This document shows, one piece after another, positions 53,605 to 64,000 of a DNA stretch of 64,000 nucleotides. Below the pieces are notes generated by a model, which made no database searches, had not been told where the DNA came from, and saw only the letters and a list, made by a program, of their open reading frames with translations. This DNA is from Aureobasidium sp. EXF-3400. Its lineage: Eukaryota > Ascomycota > Dothideomycetes > Dothideales > Saccotheciaceae. The stretch is taken from NCBI GenBank assembly GCA_024195585.1, contig SWBL01000034.1, positions 62,001 to 126,000 on the forward strand, read 5' to 3'. A program made the translations under genes and the position numbers. Position 1 is the stretch's first letter; each line of letters starts with the position of its first letter.

Positions 53605-56600
53605 ATGGACTTTCTCAAGTCGTGCTGCACCAACCTACAAGCTGTAGTAAGTAGCCCCTATACTCAGGGGGCAAGAAACACGGGGCTGACAGGCACGACA
53701 GGAAGGCTACTCGTCTATTGACTACCTCATCTATAACCACCAGGACGCGACTCAAGGCCAGAAGACCGATTGGGATCATCAGGACCAGCGAAATGACCTT
53801 CTCCTGTGTCTGCGACAACGGCGCGTGCTGGTCCAGTCGGCGGTGCAGCAGAAGAAGGTCTGCGTCTTTGGCGGCTTCCAGGCGGCCGACGACTACATGA
53901 AAGAGCTGGGATGGCAGGTGCACCAGCGAGGTCGCCTCGAAGCCGCTGCCTTGACACGACCCAACAGCGACCCCAAGCTCGTCATACAGAATCAACACAT
54001 CTTCAGCATGTTCCTTGCTGCTGTCGAGGCTTCGCTGTCCATTTCTCTGTCCCAACTCTGCGGCGCCATCCGTGTTGGTCATCTGACCTGGATCCTACCC
54101 ACCGACACCGACCACCAACTGCTGTCTCTTCGCGCGCAAATGACCAGTCAGGGCACTCTCGCTCTACTCCCGCACGCGAACAACACTGGTCTATCTATTG
54201 CTTCCGACACCGACGGCGCCAATGTCTTACTCGCTCCTTCAGGCACTCCCGCCATCATCGCATCCCCCTTGAACCCCACCGATATCAACGACAACGCCTC
54301 ATCATACCAAGCTCGAAGAGAAGCCCGTATGCGCCTCAGTCGTCGCGCAAAGCATGCCAACTGGAAAACTATGGCTGCGACAAAGTTGGAGAAAGCAAGT
54401 CTACCACATGATGATTCCTGGTTAAGAGTTAGTCTGCGTTCGTCTACTTCACAAGATCAGCTCGAGTGTCTATGGCCCGGCTCTTTATGCTTGGAAATCC
54501 CTTCCCAGCAACTATCGCCATCGCTAGATCGGACTGACAGTATGCACTGGTTTGACTCGAAAGATCCATATCAAAATCCACTGGATACTGCCGAATCATG
54601 GTTTCTCGGACAGGAAGAGCGAGCGAATCAGGAACAAAAGATGCGACAAGCTGAAAAGGACAAGGAAAATGCTGCTAACAATATACCTGAAGAAGCCATA
54701 CCCGACCACCTGTCAGTCACATCGCCAGTCTACTCCCGCGGCGCACAGGATCAGATTAGTGTAAACGGCATCTATCCAACACCGCCTGATGCCATACCCC
54801 CAATTATATGCTCGGATCCATCTATACCTAATGTCATAGTATCCGACAACCCCATCGAAGCATTACCTGGCTTACCGGAAGAGACTCAAGATCAAGATAA
54901 TGACCAAGATCTGGAAAGGAATGACAATACCTCGGACGTTGACCTGGACACTGAAGACTATCACAAGGAAAACACGGATGATCTGTTTGGAGACGCTAAT
55001 GAAGAAATGTTTGAAAATCCTGGTGTGACGGATGCTGATTTTAGCTTCTTTGACAATCCTGGAGGTGTTGCTTCGATATCTTCCATCACTGGCCCGTCCG
55101 AGGAAATGATCGATGCAGTCCCTGATCCCACGCCGAAGATGGAAGCTGTTGAGCTTCAGCCACCACCTGCTGAGGGGGAACTCGAAGACAGCGTGCCGCT
55201 GGATATTGCCAAAAGCGAGGATGAACAGAAAGAGACGGAGAAAGAGCCAGAAAAAGAGGACCCAGATGTCAAGCTTGAAGACGTGACCGAGGAAGCTGCA
55301 TCCACTCCACCTCTAAGTCCGTTGATGATCAAGGACAGGCTTCTACCTGCGGAACATGAAGAAAAGCATGTTCCTAGCTTGCGGAGAGATAGCACTTTTC
55401 TACCCGTGGTTTTCAAAGGGGATCTTTCTGCTTTTGATGCAAAATATCGAGCCTCGGGAAAATTCGATAGCGGTTTTGTCAAGCAGGAACACGGCACGAA
55501 CAGATCTAACAGTATCGCTCTTCCCGAAAAGCCATTCAGAACACGCAATCCCTACTCGCTCTCTCGAAGACGCAATACTGTGGCTGAGGCCAAGCTCACA
55601 CCTCGGAACGACGATGAATCGCATGGAGAATCAGAATCCGAGACCAGCCAAGGCTCAGACTCGGAGAGTATGTCGTCTGTCGAAGGAAGCCTTCAATCGC
55701 TTGACATCAGAAAAAGGAAACGAGGGTCGGCAGACGAAGGTCCAACTCCAAGATACCTTGCCGAATCGATTGTTGAAAGCGATGTGGAAAGTGTCGTCTC
55801 TGATGCGACAGCCATGACTGATCCTGGACCCATGATTGATCAGTTGGTTGCTGCAAGAGAATCTCAAAATCGTGCCACGGAACAGCAGCACAAGTTCTCA
55901 GACAACCTTTCAACCTGGAGAATGCCTTCCAAATCGCTACCTGCAGGTCAAGACCTCAGCATCTGGCCTGTGCTCGATTTCACCGCGGATGATCTTGTTG
56001 ACATAGCTCAGCTCGTTGCTGAACAAAGTACTTTTGCTGGAGCTTCGGGGTTCGATGTTCGAGAAACTCCCACTGTTGCCTCACCTATCTATTCCACAGC
56101 CCAAGACGCGCTGCGACAGGTTTTTGAAAAGGCGCAAGACTGTGACTTTGCAAGAGTAGGTGCAATGGCTGCTCATCACGCCGAGCAAGCGATTGCGGCT
56201 GCTGCAAAGATCCAACAACGTCCCGTGCCGCGGCGGCCGCCGGGTAACATCAGCTCTGTCATCACGATACCTGCGCCAGCTGTTCACGTCCGTCGAGCAG
56301 GACAAGGATGGGAGCTACAGCCTACTGCCATCAACTTCTGGGATACTCTGGGCCTGGAACCTGCGCATGGACCAAAAGATGTCGCAGCGTTTGCTCTATA
56401 TCCTGACAGTGGTGTTATTGGTGAAGCTGTTGCCGACTTCTTGCAAGAGATGCGTCTAGCATATGAGAATCGTAAATTCGGCAAGCACTACATTGGTGGT
56501 GAGACAGGTGAGCATGAAGATGGATTGTTTGCATACCGCTCACATGGTGAACCGTCCATCGTCAACATATTGCAAGGTCTGCAGACGGCTTGCAACGCAC

Positions 56601-57856
56601 TCGGGGACCTGCTTCATGATGCCGACCTTGAAGACACCATCATCATCTACATGATCAGCCCTTTCGAAGACGAGTCCATGTCCAAATATCTGTGTGGTTG
56701 TTTTCAAGCAATGCTCATAACCTACTCTTCAGACCGCGAAGAGCCACCACCATTAATCTTGCAAATCGTCCCGATGAGCCGTGTTGCATGCCCGACTGCG
56801 ATGATTGTCCCAGACCAAGCCTGGCTCAACTCCCTTGCCGCTTTCATCTACGACAGGGTTCCGCTAGAAAGCAGCAATGATCAGAACTCCTCTTGGCCCC
56901 TGAATCTGTCCCCCAGCATCCATCTGGCATCCCCACCAAGCCGCAAGATCAACTTTGCACTCACGGAACGTACGCCCAAGAACCTGCTCGAGGAAGCCCA
57001 GATCTTGCATGTTGCATATGCTGTCAATGCAGACAATAGTTGGCTCAGTGCAGCGTGGACGGACAATACAGGAGCACACTACCACAAAGCATCATACTGC
57101 CTCAGCAACACAGACGGCAGAATTATACTCACAGAAGTCAGAGATACGACTCTGAGTCTCGCACGCGATTCTCCTCATCGCATCTTTGTCGCTCGCGCAG
57201 GCGTCATGCGCGATTGGGAAAAGAGGATCTGGCGTGAGAAGCCTTCTGAAAACTGGAGTATCGCTTTGTTGGACGTGGATGTGAGTCCTGCTCTGCAGGT
57301 GGGCGCTAATACCGATGGCGGCGGTGTATTGGGAATGGGTGCATTTATGACGCCAGCTGCTACACCGCAAGCATCCACATTCACATCGCCAGAAGCGGGG
57401 GATACTAAGCCGTCCACTCCAGCCGGGGAGACACCAACTCAACAACAGGAACTCAGTTCCTTGCAGCAAGCCGACCCGGACGCCTTCCTCATCGACAACA
57501 CAGACGAAACCTGGGGTGTGCTGATGCCCTTCTCCTGCACTCGCAGCACCACCCTCTCCCGTCCTCTCGCTTCTGGCTTGCTTCTCAAACGCGGGCGCTC
57601 TGACTCGCTCTCCAATCTGCCATCTCTGGCTGTAGATCTTATGGACGTGATCCCGCCTCGTATTCCTGATAATACGGTGAGTTGGCTTGCACAACGCGCG
57701 CCGGAGACGACGCTTAAAGAGACCATGGTTTGGTATAGGGGATTGGGGTTGCTTGGGCGCTTGAGGGGGGTTAGTAGTACCGAGGAGGGAAATGTGCCAT
57801 GGCATTTGGGGGTTGCGGTCCAGGGGGCTGAGGCTTTGCAAGGGTTTTTGGAGTAG
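53605..57856 (+). CDS. ssn2: Mediator complex subunit 13 (Med13/Ssn2)
   Basis: A short first exon (53605-53646, MDFLKSCCTNLQAV) joins across a 55-nt intron to 53702-57856, giving 1398 residues. The N-terminal domain (YSSIDYLIYNHQDA, LLLCLRQRRVLVQ, VCVFGGFQ) matches the fungal Med13 start. A long acidic, disordered middle part follows. The C-terminal PIWI/RNase-H-like half contains FEDESMSKYLCGCFQAMLI, ILQIVPMSRVACPTAMIV, LHVAYAVNADNSWLSAAWTD and GNVPWHLGVAVQGAEALQGF at the end. Med13 tethers the Cdk8 kinase module to core Mediator in the nucleus. Length is normal for filamentous fungi. Confidence 0.88.
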
Positions 57857-57980
57857 TGGGTGAGCATGGGGTATGGAGTATTGTGTTGGCAAGCCAGCGG
57901 GGGAAAACAGTGTTTGGACATGTGGTTAGGTATCTACCAAGACATCGACCTCGCAATAAGTAGCAAAACTAAAGCAATGC

Positions 57981-58337
57981 ATGCTCAACTACATCGACAC
58001 CATACACCAAGACCCAGCAACCCGTCTCAACAGCATAACTCTCAGCTGTACCGCCATCGAAAACAAAATATCCAACAAGCAAACCCACCACACTACTCCT
58101 CATACCAGAAGACCAGAACAACAAAAAAAATGGATGGTGCATTGGAGAGTTTTGATGATTCTCTCAAGAGTCTTGACGAGTCAATCGCAAGACTATCTAC
58201 AGCTACGGATGCGTTTGGCACGAGATTTGGACCAAAAGGGGGTAAAGACGAGGAAAATCGATGTTTATGAGTGGGGGAGAAAGATGATTGTGTGGAGAGA
58301 TTTGCTTGAAGATGAGGGATTGAGGTGTGGGTATTGA
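57981..58337 (+). CDS. Small unknown protein, reading frame uncertain
   Basis: Two overlapping frames look protein-like. The 118-codon frame starts at 57981 (MLNYIDTIHQDPATRLNSI) and ends in RKIDVYEWGRKMIVWRDLL. A second frame from 58131 gives a helical peptide (MDGALESFDDSLKSLDESI) and stops at 58271. The frames meet at an A8 run at 58122-58129, and no intron fits between them. Either one is real and the other a shadow, or a small helical protein is frameshifted. No family recognised. Confidence 0.3.
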   Translation: MLNYIDTIHQDPATRLNSITLSCTAIENKISNKQTHHTTPHTRRPEQQKKWMVHWRVLMILSRVLTSQSQDYLQLRMRLARDLDQKGVKTRKIDVYEWGRKMIVWRDLLEDEGLRCGY

Positions 58338-59177
58338 GGGAAGATGATGGATGGTCTGCGTGTTTTTCGATATTCATTTGCTTCAAGCAGTCTGTGTGGG
58401 TTCTTTGCTTTGCACTCAGACGGCAGCGAAAACGAAAACCTCGTTACTCGGGGCTTGGTAGAGCCTGATCCAAGAGGGGAAAGCCACCAACTCGATGATT
58501 TGGTTTCTCTTTGGAGCGTGCTGCGACTGCCAAGTCTTGTTGATGATGGCGAGATTGAACCCTTGGCCTTTGAGACCATCTAGGTTGACAGCAATGCTGG
58601 CCACTAGACCACCACCGCCCTGGCGATAAAGCAATGGTGTTGGGTGAGAAGTCACAGAACTGTTTGGGATATGTAGATTGAAAGCTGTATACAACGCAGC
58701 GAGCGGATGCGGCGAACGATTGTTCATTCTGACCAAAGTAGAGGAATGCTGTGTCTTTGGGGGATCATATAATCTCTACTTCGGACATTTGGGGTGCGTT
58801 GTTTCTTGCATCATCGTTATTCGTGATCCCCGGACGTGATGTTGTGTTGTGGTTGCAGAGCTTCTATGATTGCAGCTCTCATGATCAGGTTGGTGAAGCG
58901 TCTGTTTATGCGTGCTCGCTAACGGCATGTCGTTTGTAGCTCGATCTCCACTATAGGCGTGAGATCCTGGAAGCCGGCCAAGGCTCTGCAGTCGTGCTAT
59001 CGCATCGACTGATCGATCGCCTGAAGTTGTGTGAGAAGAGCCACAGCTTTGCCGCTCTAGAGGGCTAGATTCAGACAGAAGAACCCAATGGAGGCTGCGC
59101 AGCCGAATCCAATGTTTTTTGTCTCAAGGAGCGCTGGGGCTCAAGTTGAGTGAGGCATGCTGACAAGGGGCCATCTT
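58338..59177. other. Intergenic
   Basis: 840 bp. A 106-codon minus-strand ORF (58416-58736) lacks recognisable features and was not called. Confidence 0.45.
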
Positions 59178-59819
59178 TCAAGCAGTCGTCTCTTCCTCAT
59201 CATCTCCCTCTGATGTCGCTCTCATTTGAAACTCAACACCAAACCTCTTTTTCAACTCGTCGATTTCTGTCGTCCACTTGCCAATCACGGGATGCGCGTC
59301 TGCCACATCCCTAAACGTAACTTCCCCTTGATCCCTACCCTCGACCTCAAACTTCCAGATCCCATCCTCGCCAAACCACTCCCTTGCAAACAAACTCTGC
59401 AAGCCCAAGTCCTGCCTCGCCGCTACGAATTTTGCAATCACGTCTTGTTTGACTTTGTCGTTGATGGAGGAGGCAGAAGATTGAACAGCGCGAACCACAC
59501 CTTCAAGCACGCCAAGCAAAAACCCAGCTTTGACACCAATGACGGCTCCGAGCGAAAAGCCCTCGTCAAACCCATGTTGGACGTGTTCAGCTTTAGAGAC
59601 AGAGATGCCGTCGCGATACCCAGCAGTCACGTGCACACTGCGCAAACGAGGGATATCCGAGCGTTCTGAATTTGCCGTGTTGTTGAGCAACTGTTGTGCA
59701 GGGATTTGGATATCGTTGTTTTGCAATGATGGCGACAAGGACGGAGAAGTCGGTGCTGAGCCAAAGATGTCGTCGTGGAGTTCCGAGGTTGTGATGGGGG
59801 CTTCGGGAGAAGGAGACAT
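59178..59819 (-). CDS. yae1: Yae1-like cytosolic Fe-S assembly adaptor
   Basis: 213 residues from the ATG at 59819, chosen because the family usually starts shortly before DDIFGSAPTSPS; in-frame ATGs at 59963 and nearby would lengthen it. The Yae1 repeat region is clear: HVTAGYRDGISVSKAEHVQH, then GFDEGFSLGAVIGVKAGFLL, with the regularly spaced Gly residues typical of deca-GX3 proteins. The C-terminal half is helical and ends in an acidic tail without a clear terminal Trp. In yeast, Yae1 and Lto1 recruit the CIA machinery to the ABC protein Rli1. Confidence 0.85.
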   Translation of the reverse strand: MSPSPEAPITTSELHDDIFGSAPTSPSLSPSLQNNDIQIPAQQLLNNTANSERSDIPRLRSVHVTAGYRDGISVSKAEHVQHGFDEGFSLGAVIGVKAGFLLGVLEGVVRAVQSSASSINDKVKQDVIAKFVAARQDLGLQSLFAREWFGEDGIWKFEVEGRDQGEVTFRDVADAHPVIGKWTTEIDELKKRFGVEFQMRATSEGDDEEETTA

Positions 59820-60249
59820 GTTTGGGTGAGAAAGTGCGCTGCTTCCTGGCACTTCACGGAGCATTTGCTTGTTTTCTGGAAAGGATTTGGCCTTTTGATG
59901 CGTTTTGATTGGATAAGCAAATTTGTCGAGCACGATTTGGTGATGGATGCTGGAAAACATCAAGGTGCAAGTTGGCGCAAAGCCCGAGGAAATTTTTGCT
60001 TAGTCAGCGTTTCGGTGTGATGAGGGTTTACATCTTCTCATTGTTATTTGATCCTCGTCTAACAAGTCAATATGTTGGCCTCGTCTATGAATGAAGCAAA
60101 ACGATGTAAAGCGCTCTGTTCTCATCTCACAATCTTAGTTTTGAACGTCGTAATCACAAGAATATCTTGCAATAAGAGCCCAGGACGAAGGATCAGGCGA
60201 AAATCGGCAATCGTTGACCAAGGCATTATACATTGGATATAAACTACGT
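59820..60249. other. Intergenic between yae1-like and methyltransferase genes
   Basis: 430 bp containing the yae1 promoter and the methyltransferase terminator. An in-frame upstream extension of yae1 overlaps its left end. Confidence 0.5.
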
Positions 60250-61290
60250 CTATGCGGTATGGCTAATGCCATTGCGGGTATCATCTATGGACAGCACGCT
60301 AAGAGCATACTTGTGAGGCTCGGTCCTCCAGCAGCTCTGGAGTTGCAGACCAGCGCCCTCCCATAATTTCTCCTGCTCTTCTTCATCAAACTTGTGGCTA
60401 CTGACAACATGCAAACCCTGGCCTTTCTTCAAGTTCACGCCTCTAGCAACCAAATCTCGCTGAGGGACAAGGTATTGATCATGGCTTCCTTGCTCGGCGT
60501 TCCACACTCCTTGAACAGTCCACTCCTTTGGGTCAAAGGCTTGATAGTCCAATACTTTGTTGGCGTGGTGTAAGATGTTGGAGATGAAGCGGTGATTGCA
60601 ACCCTCAGAGTCGTTATAGGCATGCCACACTTTGTCACCATCTTTGCATCCGTCAACACCTACAACAAAGATGGTCTTTTGTCTTGAGTTCTTTACAGCT
60701 TGAACGAAGCCACCAAGGAAGTCAGCCGCTTCAGAACCTGACGAGCTACCAATTGTGGAGCCGAGGGAGAGGATGCACTTCGGACGCGTCGCATGCGATT
60801 CAAGTTGTAGCCAACGCAGACCCTCGTCATACGTGCCCAGCAGACCATGACATTTCACATATCGAAACGAAGAAGGCGAAATATCCAAAAGTGTTCTTTC
60901 GAGTTCAGAACGGCTCAAGTCGAGAGCATAATAGTCCACAGGCTTATGTTGGGCTTCCAGCGCATCGAGTAGAATCTTGATCTTTCTGAGGCATCCGCTT
61001 CCAAGTTCCAAAACAATGGAGCCCGGAGCGATCTGTCGAGCGATTTCGTTGCTGTGTTGTTTCAACAGCTCGATTTCACAATTGGTGAGGTAATACTCGG
61101 GAGAGTAGGTGATGGCTTCAAAGTGCTGCAAGCCCTTGTCATCCCAGAGAAGCAAGGATGGGAATCTTGGTGGGGTTGCCGATAGGCTAGTTTCGAGCTC
61201 TTTCTTTAATGAGATGTCGTGAGTCGAGGAGCGAATGTCGATGATGTCGACTTCAGTCTTGTTGCCAGGCGAGTGTGGAGGAGTCTCCAT
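60250..61290 (-). CDS. EgtD-type histidine/indole N-methyltransferase, stand-alone
   Basis: One exon, 346 residues. Motifs: DIIDIRSSTHDISLKKEL at the start, LLLWDDKGLQHFEAITYSPE, YYLTNCEIELLKQHSNEIA, the SAM site VLELGSGCLRKIKILL, YYALDLSRSELERTL, CHGLLGTYDEGLRWL, and VGVDGCKDGDKVWHAYND. This is the methyltransferase domain of the fungal ergothioneine enzyme Egt1, without the DinB and sulfoxide-synthase parts. Such stand-alone forms include EasF of ergot-alkaloid synthesis and related enzymes of unknown substrate. The usual GSxIGN motif reads GSTIGSSSGSE, a possible substrate-pocket difference. No ergot cluster is visible nearby. Confidence 0.88.
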   Translation of the reverse strand: METPPHSPGNKTEVDIIDIRSSTHDISLKKELETSLSATPPRFPSLLLWDDKGLQHFEAITYSPEYYLTNCEIELLKQHSNEIARQIAPGSIVLELGSGCLRKIKILLDALEAQHKPVDYYALDLSRSELERTLLDISPSSFRYVKCHGLLGTYDEGLRWLQLESHATRPKCILSLGSTIGSSSGSEAADFLGGFVQAVKNSRQKTIFVVGVDGCKDGDKVWHAYNDSEGCNHRFISNILHHANKVLDYQAFDPKEWTVQGVWNAEQGSHDQYLVPQRDLVARGVNLKKGQGLHVVSSHKFDEEEQEKLWEGAGLQLQSCWRTEPHKYALSVLSIDDTRNGISHTA

Positions 61291-62255
61291 TGTAAATGCT
61301 TGTCTTGAGATATGTTGAAGTCAAGAGGGTAATGGATAGCGATCCAGCTTTGAGTCTAGAAGCACCAACAAAAAGAAATGATCAATGCTCGCGGCAAGAG
61401 AGAGGAGATGTTTGAGGGAAGATGGGTGGAGGGAACGAAACCAGGGAGGCACTACTCGCATGAAAACATAATGACATGGGAAACTGCACCTTCCCCGTTC
61501 CCGGTATCATCGAGAATGGGAGGGGTAAACAAAGGACTGTCATCTTGACGTGTACCTGCAAGCTGATTTAGGCTTGAATCGGAGTCCTATCCGCCTTGAT
61601 TGGAATACCGAGTTGCAAAAGCATGCAAGGCACTCAGGCACTTGTTGCTTATTCGAGGTCTGCGCCCCTGTTGTTGATATGCAACATGTCTACTAAGGAA
61701 GGACAATGCAGTATGGAGTCATGGTGATGCATTTGTCAATTCTGGCCACAAATCTTGGCCATACTCGCAGCTTCTGCCCCTCTAGCTATGGCTGTTGCAC
61801 TTTGTGACCACGGGCATGTCTGTGGACCACTGACTCTCATTTTCTGTGTGTCAAATATACACAGAGATATCATGCCGAGCTTTTGGAGAGTAAGTTGTTA
61901 TCGAGTATGTGCCGTAGCTGCTTTGAGCCGCGTCCCCTCGTTATCGTGCCTTCCGAAAGCGTCCCAAATCGTGACGAAACCAAGCATCACATGCCAGATC
62001 AACCGCATGAGATCATCCTACACACGATTGCTGGTATTGTATCCGGTGCCTTTCAGATCTGGTTTTTGCTATGTTTGGTAATGTCGAATAACTTCCCTGT
62101 CACTTATCCCATAAGTACTTGGTAAAGCGTTGCTTGTTACTCACGCAGGCCTCTGATTCGTCCCTAAACCTTGCATCTCCCTGCTTTGTGCTGTCTACCT
62201 ACCGAGAACTTCATACAACGGATTCTGTAAAAATTCACTGGCATTGCGTTTGCAC
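61291..62255. other. Divergent intergenic region
   Basis: 965 bp between the methyltransferase and monooxygenase start codons. A 108-codon ORF at 61755-62081 lacks recognisable motifs. Promoters of both genes are expected here. Confidence 0.5.
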
Positions 62256-64000
62256 ATGGCGACAGAGACTTCGGAGGTTGACCTCCTGATCATTGGTGCT
62301 GGGCCTGCGGGATTGATGGCTGCCGCTTGGGCAAGTCGCTGCAAACTCAAAACAAAAATCATCGATGAGAAAGACGCAAGAGTGAGGACTGGCCAAGCAG
62401 ATGGTCTACACTGTAGGACCTTGGAAATCATGGATAGTTCTGGGAGCAGTCCGAGCATTGCGCACGAGATCCTCGGACAAGCTTGTGTGATCAAAGAAAT
62501 CAGTTCATGGGTATGTAGAACAATTGGCGCATGCAACCAAATTGCTGCTAGAGGAAGAAAACATTGCTGACTGTTTTCTGTGTGCAGAATCCTAAAGAAG
62601 GTCAAGAAGAACATATTGAGCGATCAGAGTCTGTGCGATCTGGCGAGGAGGATCTGCCTGGCAGTCGATATCCTCAAGTGAGTCTTAGTCAGGGCAGTGT
62701 CGAACAAGCCTTTCTAAATTTTCTCGAACGAGATGGCGATTCGGTGCGAGTGGAACGCAACTTGACTCCCATGAAACTTCATGTTGAAGAAGCACGCGTT
62801 GAAGACCACGATGCCTATCCCGTGGAAGTCCACCTACGAAAATTAGCAAAGGATGAACGAGCTGGCTCTCCTGATTCCACAAGTATGTGTTTTCCCGAGG
62901 ACCTTGTGTTATCTTCTAACACAGTTCTTAGCATCTAAGAAAACTGCCACAGAAATCGTTCGAGCAAAGTATGTCCTAGGTACCGATGGAGCACATAGCT
63001 GGACAAGGAAAGCTCTGGGTCTACAGATGGAAGGCGACACAACCAACAAGCACTTTGGAGTCATGGATTTCATTCCACTTTCCAACTTCCCAGACATCAG
63101 GATTTCCTGCGCGATCCACTCTTCATCAGGTAGTATCATGACCTTACCCCGAGAAGACGGATTGGTCAGGTTCTACGTCCAGCTAGGGGAATCCGCTGCC
63201 AAAGGAGGCACCTTCGATCGCAGCAAAGTAACTCCTGACGACATCATTGAGACTTCTCGGAAAATCCTCCAACCATATACTCTAGATTATAGCCATTGTG
63301 ATTGGTTTTCCGTATATACAGTAGGCCAGCGTTTAGCCCAATCTTTCAGCCATCTTGACCGCGTCTTCCTCGCCGGCGATGCCGTTCACACACACTCTCC
63401 AACCATGGGAGCAGGCATGAACATCTCCATGCAAGACACCTACAACCTAATCTGGAAAATCAGCACCGCGATCCGCACAAGCAACAGAGCAATCCTCGCA
63501 ACCTACAACACCGAACGCATGGCCACAGCCCAAGAACTAATCTCCAAAGACCGTTTGATGAGCGATTTTTACTGCGACGGCCCTTCTGCAAACTCGAAAC
63601 GGTATCAAGAGTTCCGCGAAGCGTTTCGGGATTTTGTTAGTGGTGTGGCTGTGGAGTATAGTCCCAGTGTCTTGACTACCTCTGCAGATATCTCGAATGG
63701 CTGTGGCAATGATGGCAAAGATTCACAACAACACCTGCAAAAACCCTACCCCAAGCCTTTTTTAGCCAAAGACTTGACACTGGGTCAACGCCTCCCCTCC
63801 TACCTTGTAACAAACCACTTCACAGCCGAAGTATGCCATATCCACCGCTTCCTCCAAAGCACCGGACAATGGCGAATGCTACTCTTCGCAGGCGACATCA
63901 GCAATCCCCACCGCTTCTCCGTCCTCTCAAACCTCGGCCACAACCTCTCCGCCCCTGGTTCCTTTATCCATACTTGCACACCCTCCTCCTCCCCCATCGA
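62256..64000 (+). CDS. FAD monooxygenase, phenol 2-monooxygenase type (3' cut by window)
   Basis: Exons 62256-62510, 62588-62882 and 62932 to the window end, all joins in frame; at least 538 residues are visible. The FAD fold starts at once (VDLLIIGAGPAGLMAAAWAS). Other motifs: RTGQADGLHCRTLEIMDS, YVLGTDGAHSWTRKALGL (the DG motif) and FLAGDAVHTHSPTMGAGMN (GD motif). The third domain, thioredoxin-like in phenol hydroxylases, begins near HIHRFLQSTGQWRMLLFAG. These NADPH enzymes hydroxylate phenols to catechols. The stop codon is outside the window. Confidence 0.92.

Noticed and set aside
1..64000. tRNA, rRNA, CRISPR arrays, prokaryotic operons or viral genes.
   Set aside because: None seen on either strand. 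Spliced eukaryotic genes occupy the window; short ncRNAs cannot be excluded by eye.

Overview
The window is nuclear DNA of a filamentous ascomycete (Pezizomycotina). Most genes are split by 45-65 nt GT-AG introns with CTRAY-type branch points. The gene set includes creC, creD, a Yae1 factor, Zn2Cys6 regulators, an RTA1 protein, a GLEYA adhesin and a GH2 beta-mannosidase, which is typical of this subphylum. Class or genus cannot be fixed from the sequence alone. No rRNA, tRNA, CRISPR array or viral gene was recognised.

Layout. 0-16 kb is ordinary core genome: the 3' end of an AlkB-like dioxygenase, a DUF985 cupin, an Slm1-like PH protein, a Zds1-like PP2A regulator, the mitochondrial GTPase Gem1, and the carbon-catabolite-repression genes creC and creD in tandem. 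16-32 kb is mixed. Intact genes (ketopantoate-reductase-like, CCC1/VIT1 iron transporter, DUF3632-like protein, beta-mannosidase, aldo-keto reductase) alternate with four damaged ones: a frameshifted flavocytochrome b2, a phosphoesterase with an in-frame TAG, the 3' part of a sugar transporter, and a frameshifted unknown gene. 32.6-34.4 kb holds an intracellular alpha-amylase, followed by about 2 kb of gene-poor DNA.

36.4-47.8 kb is a block of secreted proteins: a Kex2-site secreted protein, a Cys-rich tandem-repeat protein, a chloroperoxidase-type peroxygenase and a GLEYA adhesin, with a Zn2Cys6 regulator inside the block. The first and last share a homologous region. 49.5-64 kb returns to mixed genome: RTA1 protein, second Zn2Cys6 regulator, Mediator subunit Med13, Yae1, an EgtD-type histidine methyltransferase and a phenol-2-monooxygenase-like flavoprotein cut by the window end.

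Three short non-autonomous inverted-repeat transposons with the same termini lie 5' of genes at 0.5, 3.9 and 41.2 kb. One has a perfect 11-bp target-site duplication, pointing to a Mutator-like source. No wholly new multi-gene system was found. The best leads are the creC-creD linkage, the MITE family, the secreted-protein block and the cluster of damaged genes. Exon joins were made by eye from splice signals and reading frame; none has been checked against transcripts.
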